The notes below the pieces were generated by a model. That model was not told the DNA's origin, searched no databases, and saw nothing but the letters and a program-made list of their open reading frames with translations. This document shows, in pieces, positions 10,201 through 17,922 of a DNA stretch of 64,000 nt. The position numbers and the translations under genes are program-made. Every line of letters starts with the position of its first letter. The first letter of the stretch is position 1. Location of the stretch: NCBI RefSeq assembly GCF_000621485.1, contig NZ_KK211286.1, positions 62,001-126,000 of the forward strand, in the 5' to 3' direction. The stretch is from Alkaliphilus transvaalensis ATCC 700919. GTDB taxonomy: Bacteria; Bacillota; Clostridia; Peptostreptococcales; Natronincolaceae.

Positions 10201-10503
10201 GAGGCTCTAAATAACATTTCAATGTTTGAGGTAGAGCATTTATTTGGAAAGACTCCTTCATTAAATCAGATGGTAACTAGGGAAGAAGTAGCTGCTTTAC
10301 TAGCTTTAGACCTAAAATTACCTAACTCAAGTCAAAGGGAAATATTTACTGACACCCTAAGTTCAACCTTTCATAAGCAAATATTAGCCGTCAATGAGTT
10401 GGGTATTATGGGGGGCTTTGGTGGGGCATTTAATCCCCAAAAACCGTTAACTAGAGCAGAATTGGTTGTAACATTTAGCAAGTTAATTGATATGCTTGAA
10501 TAA
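4282..10503 (+). CDS. Giant SLH surface protein with N-terminal His-Xaa-Asn repeats
   Basis: This is a 2073-residue protein. Residues 1-40 are a leader-like, partly amphipathic stretch with no Sec signal peptide. Residues 41-174 are rich in His, Asn, Gly and Ser and contain 20 H-x-N triplets (HSN, HNN, HDN, HAN and others) spaced mostly 4-7 apart. Ig-like repeats of about 90 residues follow; a YDW motif recurs near residues 477, 566 and 657, and each unit ends in GPYxxD. Further beta-rich domains resemble bacterial Ig-like and fibronectin III folds. Three SLH motifs close the protein (about 1896-1950, 1965-2010, 2018-2073) and normally bind cell-wall polymer. The ribosome binding site is GGGGG at 4265-4270. 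It is transcribed with three radical SAM genes, so the His-Xaa-Asn region is the likely modified substrate; metal binding is an alternative. Confidence 0.9.
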   Translation: MLNVTMAFNPIVFNDWINSRLQEENSKSDVEFNHLLDTTNHNNTNPHANNHGNNSPHDNGYWHSNGGGGHSNSGSPHSNGTGPHSNGTHDHHNYPAVHSNYTGPLYPGGHHNGIRVHEDGGGHYNSAPHSNSGGNHNNTSSPHNNNSPHDNGYYHNNSGHSNVTHNNTGFDHQNYIPTIPELFQLDHTDRVKDTITIGIFSYDRNVKPAGSTDAASRTIKYNLRIRKVKNLDGTPTVSAWRNLLTNSTNNTFELNTKNPLGAGLNDGIYELEVWGLNDPRSQNGVAKQYVGEKKVIEIVINQNMAPELRVRNGNEFINFIFGPDGAIDVNDGFISYTDTLYTEASGEQQAGIFVSVEMKDNDTDNWQKGWTYLVDSNNQEIAGTRVSIMWDSGEVARSNGSFVNGYAFIAKDKFVNEVLKLEGAKVVVAVQDFMNEACTNPAGEVITLHTISASELTNLSFHIDTVKPNVVSNNEDYDWKKEDIDVSLTYTDDRTGMGVTEYAITDNATEPNEWLTYAGAININIDGVYYIHYRAVDRVGNEQKGYFGPYQRDTILPQFTNDNLNYDWTNENLEINITIDEIGLSGIKSFEYAISDSDIPVADGWAPYVDKLAIDIDGQYYLHIKVIDNAGNEAYELYGPYRLDKQAPSVVTDNEDYDWKNTDIEVNLTYLQNGLSNIASTKYFISDHANTNHIEEAEWLDYTDSITIDTDGSYFIHYMVKNEAGTIIKGVYGPYQRDTVPPSITIIGENGTGSDIYKYVNEINLDLLLEDHTGLTGYFGVVTTQGEVPTEVYSFDTDEGITYTGDGTDGLQHYYVYIKVIDEAGNETQAWSEVYKFNNTAPTVNDVNLSLTDGYLQGLVEYNFSSDCEINTELAEDTLTYRIYQKKVGEVDFKLVAESIFDPNHQEIDRHKLFIDYYIAEYQHNEGYLIYFEIEDLAGNIRAYPLEGESTIKSLELTVRKEIADLEIISIGDIMMFNDRIILGYNKEIELNVTATFVDDTTMSLYPNVTWEISNSSIATLTPIGDTGRVNLIASEIGDLVITVTDHLTGLTFEKEIEILKPVENFIMLNDLELIYGDSITINVDATLEDGTLYENYPYFYITADDDSLVDINGKEITSTGLGATMIMITDAFDSSKSVSFKLLIKKSPLQRLEDIVIPTDTPVPTIDLPELEPGQSYIITVTHQPSDEVVIIEAVEGGSITLEDLLEGHDYDIKFEVVDCDGTQLAEKTINYTVIDITPPVIEGAYMLGGKLYILATDNYKLHNTPYGFTILNEGNGTLMLSVQEDPYGSIILVSDNGQSVTNTNFIADNNIQVAAPKTVIVKVIDHYLNNTEMELEVNRANQVVYGVVPQEIINQINYANNPPSAPSRPPSSVVTETPLPQEVITIIENVLGDGNLKVDPMPSAPNSGTGSLQVQTGKYIDELQKSLNKHNYKGQLYYRIDVIEKGVNRLVYTNTVDDISNIVIPGLLDSTTYIVRVSIVHDGTRLAFKEIEKQTGDATPPVIEKVIISNGMLQVFATDNIALHDAAYQYQLQMGGSTIVFNPFGHEKINGMEVVSIDLASILASNWNHQAWTSESRLSGLDVGTRVRITVRDHANNYTITDVDVNANGTFFDTVNGNQPLNLKPNQSVELEAILADLINKYNQNNPDNPLNINEINLDDFDIRLSDPSLAYFENGRLVTRGNGYLVVTFRDKQTGTLYKYGIYVSDVEHFDRRIIIQTNSETNIDLAFSQVIEREFGEELHNIININEELGEIIELDNKDRIYTAFDQEGLAQLILTNGRKKVPVYVIIVNDKFPESNIERMITKLAFVVKEGDVVDAKDISVFYNEYFDSANTDYLIIETTNNSAIVEGTEIRAVKEGLARINVIDLVTQKMEIIDFRVIAITEKQEHEIKPQDIIGHWGEEEIKNILSRGLLEDLNTSSFRPNEFVTREELLKYYSQLKVYLRDNAIQRRNVLALEINKEDINYHHIMEALNNISMFEVEHLFGKTPSLNQMVTREEVAALLALDLKLPNSSQREIFTDTLSSTFHKQILAVNELGIMGGFGGAFNPQKPLTRAELVVTFSKLIDMLE
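4402..4803 (+). repeat. His-Xaa-Asn repeat-coding region (20 triplets)
   Basis: This is a protein-level repeat inside the giant gene. H-x-N triplets begin at residues 41, 47, 51, 57, 63, 70, 77, 84, 91, 98, 110, 123, 129, 136, 143, 149, 155, 160, 165 and 172. Linkers are Gly, Ser, Pro, Thr and Tyr. Codons for the same residues vary (cat/cac, aat/aac), so the DNA itself is not a perfect tandem repeat. That implies selection on the protein motif. His exceptions are H89 (HDH), H92, H111 and H117. Confidence 0.9.
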
Positions 10504-10507
10504 CAAT

Positions 10508-10546
10508 TTAAGCCTCCATAATGGAAGGTCTAATGTGGAGGCTTAA
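10508..10546 (+). terminator. Inverted repeat after the giant surface gene
   Basis: An 11-bp perfect stem (10508-10518 with 10536-10546, core AAGCCTCCA/TGGAGGCTT) has a 17-base loop, starting 5 bases after the stop. The downstream bases are not T-rich, so it may be a weak terminator or an mRNA 3'-end stabiliser. Confidence 0.55.
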
Positions 10547-10685
10547 ACAACCCTTATAATAGGTAGATATCAGGTGGAAGAGTTTGAATTTTATGTAAAT
10601 ATTACAGGGAGAATTAAGTAATTTTTATGTAAAAATAGTATAATGTTTATAAATAGTTATTATCTGACAAGAGGGGAGCATAGTA

Positions 10686-10925
10686 ATGGAGTTTGACAAG
10701 TATCCTAAAACAGGTCAAGTCATGATTGGAGAATTAATTAAGATCTGTGATGCATTTTGGAAAAAAGAAATTAATGAAGAAGAGTTTAAAAAAATATTGA
10801 AGTATTATTTTGTAAATGAAGAAAAGAAGTTTTATAAAGAGGGTAAGATTCGAAGCACTATATGTAAAGATTTAGGTAAAAAAAGAATGGAACTAATATC
10901 AAAAATTATGGGGGAATTATCATGA
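10686..10925 (+). CDS. Small TIGR04540-like protein (79 aa)
   Basis: ATG follows GAGGGGAG. The helical, charged product ends with a pattern (FYKEGKIRS, KDLGKKRMEL) that resembles the small clostridial TIGR04540 family as I remember it. Function of that family is unknown. No membrane segment or signal peptide is visible. The stop overlaps the start of the next, secreted protein (ATGA), indicating translational coupling. The family assignment is moderate. Confidence 0.65.
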   Translation: MEFDKYPKTGQVMIGELIKICDAFWKKEINEEEFKKILKYYFVNEEKKFYKEGKIRSTICKDLGKKRMELISKIMGELS

Positions 10926-11860
10926 AAAAATTTGTTGCTGCTTTATTAATGATCATGTTAGCTTTAAGTATAGTTTCAACTTTATCAACATCTGTAAATG
11001 CAAATACCCAAGTTCGAGTCAGGGTAGATGGTAAATTGGTATCGTTCCCAGACCAACGACCTGTTATTGAAAGTGGCAGAACATTAGTACCGATTCGTTT
11101 TATCGCAGAAGAGTTAGGACATAAAGTTGACTGGAATGGACAAAAAGGGGAAGTCACTATTCAAGGTGAAGATAAAGATATAAGACTTGAAATAGGTAAT
11201 ATTCGCCCTCTAGTAAACGGACAAGCAATTACCCTAGATGTCCCTGCTAAATTAGTGGGAGGAAGAACTTTTGTACCTCTTAGGTTTGTTAGTGAAGCTT
11301 TAGGGGCAAAGGTAGATTGGAATAGCAAAACTTCAGTTGTTGACATCTACACAGGTGGAGAGATTGTTGAAGAAAAGTATAACACAATAGAAAGTCTTAA
11401 CCTTAAGGTAGAAAAAGTTGAATCTTTTGGAGATCTATTTGTTAATACACGAACAGGAAATAATGCTTTATTACCTTTTTATCAAGAAGTAGTTTTTATT
11501 ACTAAAGAGCAGTTACCCTTTGCTATCGGAGAAACTATCATTTACGATATAGAAGCTATCAACGATCAAAGAACACTAAGCGTAATACAAAATACTCCAC
11601 CATCAGCTAAAAATGATACAGGTTTAAATTTTCTACTTGTAAATAATGAAGATAAAGGCTCAAGATATAGAACACCATATGTACAGTTTACGAGAGACCT
11701 AGGAAATGGACAAAGAAGTGTTGAGTATTCTGTGGTCGGTGGGTCAGATAGGTTTTTTGATGATAACTTTGAAAAATATACCCTTGACCAAGCTGAGTAT
11801 ATTGTTTTCAATACAGCAAAAAGCAATATAGCAATTGCACTAGAAAATCCTTGGAGATAA
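10922..11860 (+). CDS. Secreted copper amine oxidase N-terminal (stalk) domain protein
   Basis: The first 28 residues or so form a Sec signal peptide ending near VNA. Residues 30-150 carry the two halves of the copper amine oxidase N-terminal stalk domain (GRTLVPIRFIAEELG, then GRTFVPLRFVSEALGAKV). In Bacillota this is usually a surface-associated non-catalytic domain. The last 165 residues are not recognised. The start overlaps the upstream stop by four bases (ATGA). The gene is first in a run of four secreted-protein genes, so it probably works at the cell surface with them. The exact role is unknown. Confidence 0.85.
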   Translation: MKKFVAALLMIMLALSIVSTLSTSVNANTQVRVRVDGKLVSFPDQRPVIESGRTLVPIRFIAEELGHKVDWNGQKGEVTIQGEDKDIRLEIGNIRPLVNGQAITLDVPAKLVGGRTFVPLRFVSEALGAKVDWNSKTSVVDIYTGGEIVEEKYNTIESLNLKVEKVESFGDLFVNTRTGNNALLPFYQEVVFITKEQLPFAIGETIIYDIEAINDQRTLSVIQNTPPSAKNDTGLNFLLVNNEDKGSRYRTPYVQFTRDLGNGQRSVEYSVVGGSDRFFDDNFEKYTLDQAEYIVFNTAKSNIAIALENPWR

Positions 11861-11872
11861 GGAGGAGCAGCA

Positions 11873-12925
11873 GTGAAAAAACTCGTATTATTTTTAACTT
11901 GCACAATATTAACGATTTCTTTATATTCATTTAAAGTAGATGCAGTAAATTTTCATCGAGAAGGGGATAATGATAGGTATTTTGTAGGTATGATGTATTT
12001 TGATACATGGATCCATGCTGACGGGAAGACATGGCAAAATAATATTAGCCCTGTAACACAATCTCCTATAACGAAGACACAAAATTATTCTTTTAACTTT
12101 CCTGAACGAAGAGTAAAGAGTGTTACAGTTACTGCTTATAATGGTAAACCGGAGGAGTACATAGAAAGCTCTAGAAATGAACTATGGGCAGTGTTTGCAA
12201 GAAGCTCTGCTACCAATGTTTTGCCTACAACAAGTAATCAGAATGGAATAGGAACAGGTGAGATCTCATTTACTGTAACAGTTAATGCTAATTTAAATGC
12301 AGAAAGACCATTGGAAATTACAGATGAAGCTACCCAAGCAATTCATGAAAATGTAGAAGGGTATAGAACTTACCTGCCTATTCTGATTAAAGTAGAATTA
12401 GAAGCTGAATCAAATGCCCCTAAGACTAGCATCATGTCAACCTTCAACAACTACACAATCAACAGACAGGCTCCAAAGAATCAACATACCTTTTGGATGT
12501 ACCATAATAGCGACTCTTCAGATGCTTTTATTGTAGAAATTAGATCGCAGAAACTTACTTCTGGGGGATGGTTAGAAAGAGAAATACACCCTTTAAGAGA
12601 GATTATTTTCGATTCTAATAGAAAATTAAATATAATCGGATTTAATTCTGATGGGACCCCTATTGATGTAACAGTTTGGAGAAAAGGTAAAGAACGTACT
12701 GACCTTTCTGATACCTTTAAAAATCAGTTTTTTAGAGGATATACAAGACAACAGAATGATGGGACATATTACTACTATCAACATTATCAATCCACAGCTG
12801 ATGGAGAATTATATCCAACCTCCCAGTTATTAAACTATGTTCCAAATGCAAATATATTAGACTACTTAAGTAGATTTGGGCTTCACAATTTAGAAGACTA
12901 TGAATATCGAATTATGAATCCATAA
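11873..12925 (+). CDS. Secreted protein of unknown function (350 aa)
   Basis: The GTG start at 11873 has a GGAGG site just after the upstream stop. A signal peptide ends near residue 24 (VDA). The mature part is beta-rich, mentions no catalytic motif I know, and ends in a Tyr-rich stretch (YYYYQHYQ). I do not recognise the family. It sits between two stalk-domain proteins in one co-directional run with short gaps, so a shared surface assembly is a fair inference. Confidence 0.8.
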   Translation: MKKLVLFLTCTILTISLYSFKVDAVNFHREGDNDRYFVGMMYFDTWIHADGKTWQNNISPVTQSPITKTQNYSFNFPERRVKSVTVTAYNGKPEEYIESSRNELWAVFARSSATNVLPTTSNQNGIGTGEISFTVTVNANLNAERPLEITDEATQAIHENVEGYRTYLPILIKVELEAESNAPKTSIMSTFNNYTINRQAPKNQHTFWMYHNSDSSDAFIVEIRSQKLTSGGWLEREIHPLREIIFDSNRKLNIIGFNSDGTPIDVTVWRKGKERTDLSDTFKNQFFRGYTRQQNDGTYYYYQHYQSTADGELYPTSQLLNYVPNANILDYLSRFGLHNLEDYEYRIMNP

Positions 12926-12953
12926 GATTAAAAAAAGGTAAAGGAGAAGGTAC

Positions 12954-13748
12954 ATGAAGCATGATAGATCAGTAATTTTATCTCTAATTTTAGTACTATT
13001 ATTTTCCGTGAGTACCTTTGCTAATGGGAATGTGATAGATATACCAAAGGGCGACTTTTCAAACCCTCATATATTAGCACAATTAACCTTAGTAATGGAG
13101 GATGGATCAAGGCAAACTTATAATATTTTTCAAAGTCCCTTTGTCGACGATGAGCGACAAATTTACTCTTCAATAGAGTTTGTCTATGAACAACAAAGTA
13201 ATGTAAAAGAGATATTGTTAATTAATGGAGTGCCCTTAAAAAATACTAAATATAGTGCTTTTTCAGGTACTGTAGATAGAAGGAAGGTAAGGACTGAAGA
13301 GTCTGATTATGCAAAAGGAAAAAATCATGACATGATTAAAAGAAATCCAGATGCAGGAAAAATTAATACTCCCCAAGCTCCTATAAGAACAGCAAAGGTA
13401 GAAATTGACGGGAAATTAATCAATTCAGATGTAGATGCCTTTGTTCAAAATGGTCGTGCTATGGTGCCATTAAGAGCAATAGGGGAGGCCTTAGACACAG
13501 AATTTGGGTATCACTTTATAAATGAAGAATTAAAAGTGGTATGGATGATTCGTTATGATGCAAAGATCGATTTAAATATTGGAGACCATCGAATTTTTAA
13601 AGATGGCAGGTTTCTTTTTATGGACCAACCACCTATTCTTAAAGAGGGGCGGACTTTTGTTCCAGTACGATATATAGCTGAGTTATTTGATTGCAAGGTA
13701 GAGTGGGATGAATCAATCTCAACAGTTAAAATCTCTACTCGAAAATAA
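12954..13748 (+). CDS. Secreted stalk-domain protein
   Basis: A signal peptide (residues 1-24, ending in FANG) is followed by about 110 residues of unknown fold. A copper amine oxidase N-terminal stalk domain occupies about 145-262 (NGRAMVPLRAIGEALD, then GRTFVPVRYIAELFDCKVEW). The ribosome binding site is AAAGGAG. It is the second stalk-domain protein within 2 kb. Such domains are usually attached to surface proteins in spore-forming Bacillota; no enzyme activity is suggested. Confidence 0.85.
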   Translation: MKHDRSVILSLILVLLFSVSTFANGNVIDIPKGDFSNPHILAQLTLVMEDGSRQTYNIFQSPFVDDERQIYSSIEFVYEQQSNVKEILLINGVPLKNTKYSAFSGTVDRRKVRTEESDYAKGKNHDMIKRNPDAGKINTPQAPIRTAKVEIDGKLINSDVDAFVQNGRAMVPLRAIGEALDTEFGYHFINEELKVVWMIRYDAKIDLNIGDHRIFKDGRFLFMDQPPILKEGRTFVPVRYIAELFDCKVEWDESISTVKISTRK

Positions 13749-13775
13749 GGATACTTTTAGATAGGGGGGAAAGTA

Positions 13776-16625
13776 GTGAAGATTTTCACTAAAAACAAAT
13801 ATATTGTTCTGATTTTAACATTAGTCTTTCTCAGTACAAATATACTTTATGCACAAAACCTCAATTTTGGGGGTATTGACTATATTAATACTAAAGGTGA
13901 AATAATCTCCTTCGGCGGAAACCTATGGAACGATAATTATTCAAAGGGAACAGCTATATTTCCACTCTCAGAGGCGTGGAGTCCTGTTCAAGTAGGTCAT
14001 TCAGACGGACAACCCCTGATTGTAGATGGGATTATCTTTACTATTTCTGGCAAAAATCTTACCGCAATAAATCAAAAAACAGGGGAAATTCTTAGAACAA
14101 CTAATATTCAAATGATATATCCCCATTTTAATTCTAGTAATTTATTTGTACTAAAACATTCAAATGAGAAATATCAGTTGATCACTCCATCAAAGGACGG
14201 TAAAATTCTTAGTATTATGGCTAATGTTGTTAGAAATAACGATGAGGGGATAGTAGGTTTAAGCTATAGTCAACATTGGCAATGGGATGTAACTAAATTA
14301 GAACGAACCGGTTTAACGGTTTCTCAAATACTAACAAATTCAGTAACGGTCTTAAAAGATGCAAATCCATCTATTAATAAAGCTTATCTAGGTTTTGGTA
14401 CTTACACAGGGCATATGGTTGTACTAGATGCTACTTCAGGAGTACCCGTAGTTAATGGGGCTGTTGAATTTGATAGTATCTTAGGAAGTGGTAGCGGAAT
14501 CGTTTATCGAAACTTTGCTGATATCATTTTACCTTCAAATAATCCTTCTAAGAATGTGGGAGGGGTTGTAGGTGGTACAGTACATAATGGGGTACTTAAC
14601 TTAAACTTAGGTAATACTAAAGACTTCCATACGGAGGGTATTATCGGGCCAATGGCTTATGCTGTAATTAATAATATCGGAACGGGTGGTACAAGAGGGA
14701 TGTTAGTAGCCCAGGATAAACTAGGTAGAATAGTAGCTTACGATACGTCTAATAACGCTTTACTGTATATGGTTGATAAGTATGTAGGGACGAGCACAAT
14801 CAATAGTATATCCATTGCAGGTAAATATTTATTAGTAACCTTTGCAGAAGAAAAAAATGGTAGGTCTAGAATAGTAAGCATCAATTACGAAAGAGCTATT
14901 GAAGCAGCCCAATATGATACAAACAAATTAGCAAATGATGCCATCGTCTTTGAAGAAAGTTTTGATTCCCATAGTTACTCAGGAGCTACTGCAGTTTCTG
15001 TTGCAGAACAAGAACTTGATAGTTTTGGGAATATAAAAGAAGTAATTTATAGGGAAGTTTTCATGGTTGCTAATAGATCTACCAATAGCAGCACTAAGAA
15101 TATCCAAATGTTTTATTTAGACCAATATCATTCAAATACTAAAAGACCGATTTCTGTCCCTTATGCTTTTCAAAGAGAAGAATCCTCTGGTGTATTTAAT
15201 ACGACTAATGGTCTTCATATTACTGGAGGAGTAACTTCTCAGTTAAGCTATGGAGGAGGTTATTTAATCTTTGTTGATGGTAGGGGATACTTACATGCCT
15301 ATACAGCAGTAAAAGAGAACAATCTAGCGCTAGTAAACTTTGAAAATTCAAGTGAATTACTGGAAAAAGGAAATACATACCAAGCTGTAGTAGATGTTGT
15401 AAATTATACTGGAGAGTTTCAAGAGAATATTCCTATCGAATTTTGGATTAATGATGAAAAAATCCACGAGGGTAGAATTGATTTTGGAGCAGATGGGATA
15501 ACGGTAAACTTCCAATATACAATCCCTTTAAATTATGATAAGGATTATTTAAAGCTAGATGCTAAGTTAAATATGGTTACTCCTAGAACACTTAATGAAA
15601 AAACTTATGATGATAATATAGCTACCCTTATGGTGGATGTTATGAAACAAGAAGAATTAGATTTAGAAGTTAGCAAAATAACCCATAGTCGGTTTTTTAG
15701 AGGACAGTATGGAATCGTTAATGTTCATGTTAAGAACAACTCTGATAAGACTATTGCCAGCCCTAGTGTTCCTGTTAGGCTACAAATTGCAGGAACCAAC
15801 GTAGAATTAGTAGAACAAATCAACCTAGCTCCTAATGCTACCTCTACGGTGAGTTTTAGAGTACAGGTACCAGACCAATTAATGTCTTTTGTGCTAGTAG
15901 CAGAGGTAAATCATACAAGAGTCTATACAGAAACAAACTATGCCAATAACAGAAAACAAGCAACTGCTAATATCATTAATGCCTTTGCCTCCACCGGCTG
16001 TATTAACTCATCGACAACCTGGGAGGAATATAGAAGTGTAGACCAATACACATCGGGCAGTATTGTGAATAGACATTACGAATCAAGATTTAGTCATTAT
16101 AACTATGTTCAAGGTGGCGTGATTGGTACGGGCCCTAATGGGAATCCAATATATAGTCAAATTCCTGTACCAGTTTACGTTAATGTGCTTGTTGGTTATA
16201 CGGTTAGATTTCAAGCAACACTTAATGGAACTATGACGGTAACACCCAATAGTATAAAAGCGGGATATGGAATAGAGGTAGAGGCTGAAACATGGGTTAC
16301 CACTAATTATGACAAGCCCTATAAGCTAACAAATTCTCAGTCTATCTATGCTTATTTCCCAGATTCAAATACGCCTGTTATGTTGGAGCCTCAAGGGAAT
16401 GTAAGTTCATTGTCTAAGGTCAAGTGGATACTACCACAGAACCTACAATCGGTATTCAGGGAAAGAAGGCATTATATACCTGTAGAATGGCCCGATGGAC
16501 CATATAAAATAAGTTTAGATATGCAAAATGCTGTAACGCCAAGTGTTGCCCTTTGTAGACAAATGGAAGGAAGTATAACGATTGATGGGCAGATGTATGA
16601 AGACGATCATACAGGAATTAGATAA
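13776..16625 (+). CDS. Secreted propeller/CARDB surface protein (949 aa)
   Basis: GTG at 13776 follows TAGGGGGGA. The signal peptide ends near residue 26 (LYAQ). Residues about 60-510 look like a PQQ-type beta-propeller with repeated Gly-rich strands. Residues about 520-740 hold two CARDB-like Ig modules (a VVDVVNYTGEF unit and a VHVKNNSDKTI unit), typical cell-surface adhesion-type folds. The C-terminal 200 residues are unrecognised and contain two Cys (about 753 and 933) that could form a disulfide. It closes the run of secreted genes; binding to sugar, wall or another surface protein is possible. Confidence 0.8.
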   Translation: MKIFTKNKYIVLILTLVFLSTNILYAQNLNFGGIDYINTKGEIISFGGNLWNDNYSKGTAIFPLSEAWSPVQVGHSDGQPLIVDGIIFTISGKNLTAINQKTGEILRTTNIQMIYPHFNSSNLFVLKHSNEKYQLITPSKDGKILSIMANVVRNNDEGIVGLSYSQHWQWDVTKLERTGLTVSQILTNSVTVLKDANPSINKAYLGFGTYTGHMVVLDATSGVPVVNGAVEFDSILGSGSGIVYRNFADIILPSNNPSKNVGGVVGGTVHNGVLNLNLGNTKDFHTEGIIGPMAYAVINNIGTGGTRGMLVAQDKLGRIVAYDTSNNALLYMVDKYVGTSTINSISIAGKYLLVTFAEEKNGRSRIVSINYERAIEAAQYDTNKLANDAIVFEESFDSHSYSGATAVSVAEQELDSFGNIKEVIYREVFMVANRSTNSSTKNIQMFYLDQYHSNTKRPISVPYAFQREESSGVFNTTNGLHITGGVTSQLSYGGGYLIFVDGRGYLHAYTAVKENNLALVNFENSSELLEKGNTYQAVVDVVNYTGEFQENIPIEFWINDEKIHEGRIDFGADGITVNFQYTIPLNYDKDYLKLDAKLNMVTPRTLNEKTYDDNIATLMVDVMKQEELDLEVSKITHSRFFRGQYGIVNVHVKNNSDKTIASPSVPVRLQIAGTNVELVEQINLAPNATSTVSFRVQVPDQLMSFVLVAEVNHTRVYTETNYANNRKQATANIINAFASTGCINSSTTWEEYRSVDQYTSGSIVNRHYESRFSHYNYVQGGVIGTGPNGNPIYSQIPVPVYVNVLVGYTVRFQATLNGTMTVTPNSIKAGYGIEVEAETWVTTNYDKPYKLTNSQSIYAYFPDSNTPVMLEPQGNVSSLSKVKWILPQNLQSVFRERRHYIPVEWPDGPYKISLDMQNAVTPSVALCRQMEGSITIDGQMYEDDHTGIR

Positions 16626-16632
16626 TAATGAT

Positions 16633-16655
16633 GAGAGAGGTTTTAATCCTCTCTC
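16633..16655 (+). terminator. Hairpin after secreted gene cluster
   Basis: GAGAGAGG (16633-16640) pairs with CCTCTCTC (16648-16655) across a 7-base loop, 7 bases after the stop at 16625. There is no strong T-run, so termination may be partial and the prepilin peptidase gene could be reached by read-through. Confidence 0.55.
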
Positions 16656-16681
16656 AATAAAATACTAAATTGGGGTTGAAT

Positions 16682-17257
16682 ATGAAATTAACTTTAACAA
16701 TTATATATTTATTTGCAATATATTTTCTACTTTATTTTCTCCAGTCTTTGGAGTACAGATTGGGTAGAAAAACTTATTTAACTACATACCTATTATCAAT
16801 TTATTTAGCACTTATGGTTGGATTCAGACAAGTATCTTTTGCTACTAGTCTATTATATGGAATAGTGACGATCCTATTAGTTTTGGTGGCTATAGTAGAT
16901 CTACGATACAGAAAGATACCAAATCAACTTAATTTACTGTTGCTATTATTTAGTGTATTGAATTTAATAATAGGAAAAGTAAGTTTATTTAATCATCTAA
17001 CAGGCCTTCTATTGATGATAGCTTTATTCGTCTTCTCAGTACTTTTTACCCATGGAGAAACAGGAGGCGGAGATTTTAAATTATTACTAGCACTTGGTTT
17101 GTTTTTGGGATATAGCACCATCTATAAGGTAGTTATAATTGCAACGATATTTGGTATTTTAGTAAGTTATATAAAAAAAATACTGTCGGAGGATAGTACA
17201 ATTCCATATGGATTATTTATAAGTATATCGGTTATATATTTTTTAATTGCCAGATAA
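16682..17257 (+). CDS. Prepilin peptidase-like A24 aspartyl protease
   Basis: ATG at 16682 has GGGG at a good 5-6 base distance; a TTG at 16670 would leave no binding site. The product is a membrane protein of about six segments. It has both Asp residues of the A24 family: one in IVDLRYRKIPN and one in GGGDFKLL (GxGD). There is no N-terminal methyltransferase-type domain, so it is the short form. These enzymes cut the leader of type IV pilin-like proteins at the inner membrane. No pilin or assembly ATPase is visible here, so the substrate is elsewhere or among uncharacterised neighbours. Confidence 0.85.
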   Translation: MKLTLTIIYLFAIYFLLYFLQSLEYRLGRKTYLTTYLLSIYLALMVGFRQVSFATSLLYGIVTILLVLVAIVDLRYRKIPNQLNLLLLLFSVLNLIIGKVSLFNHLTGLLLMIALFVFSVLFTHGETGGGDFKLLLALGLFLGYSTIYKVVIIATIFGILVSYIKKILSEDSTIPYGLFISISVIYFLIAR

Positions 17258-17326
17258 TCTGTCTTTTCACACATATTTAGACATTAATTACAATGGGAAG
17301 TTTAGTAAAAAAGGGAGGATCATTTT

Positions 17327-17620
17327 ATGGAAGAAGTCATGGATAATTGTTATAAATATAGGCATAAAAAGATAAGACCTATTGCTGCAACAAGAAAATA
17401 TCCACTACCAAAATTGAATAAGTTATTGCTTATATACCAGAGGGATAAACTGGGGAATGAAAAAATTGAAAAAGTTAAGGGGGTATTTGTTAGTTGTTCA
17501 AATGATAAGTTAATGAAGTTAATTGTAACAGGAAAAAACTACTCGTACTCTATGTGTTATTCCAAATCAGATATAATTTTAGGAATCTATCGTTATGAGT
17601 ACATAAATGAGGCATCATGA
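17327..17620 (+). CDS. Hypothetical protein (97 aa)
   Basis: ATG at 17327 is preceded by GGGAGGATC. The product is basic at the N terminus, has no signal or membrane segment, and carries two scattered Cys pairs without a zinc-ribbon pattern. I recognise no family. It stands alone between the prepilin peptidase and a 302-base gap. Confidence 0.6.
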   Translation: MEEVMDNCYKYRHKKIRPIAATRKYPLPKLNKLLLIYQRDKLGNEKIEKVKGVFVSCSNDKLMKLIVTGKNYSYSMCYSKSDIILGIYRYEYINEAS

Positions 17621-17922
17621 TAATCTTTGATAGTTGTATTTGAACATAGTGTCAACTGGCATAGGTATTATTAATTTATTGATTTTAATCTTCCCTTAAG
17701 GCCATACAGGGGGATGGGAGAATAAATAATGATACAGGTAAAATGAGGAAAAGCGTCTAACAATTTAGTTATTGTTGTTATTATGATAATATAAGGCTGT
17801 GAAATTATACTGCAAAATTGTTCTAATAAGTATTAAAAAAATCTAAATGTAGTGCATCTTTGTAATTTAGATATAAGTTTAAATTTATAAAGATAGAATT
17901 CTGTTATGGGAGGATAGTTGCT
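17621..17922. other. Gap without recognised gene
   Basis: This AT-rich region has no open frame with a ribosome binding site except the GGGAGGA serving the gene at 17923. A G-rich patch near 17709-17720 is the only non-AT feature. I see no convincing promoter pair or terminator. Confidence 0.6.
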
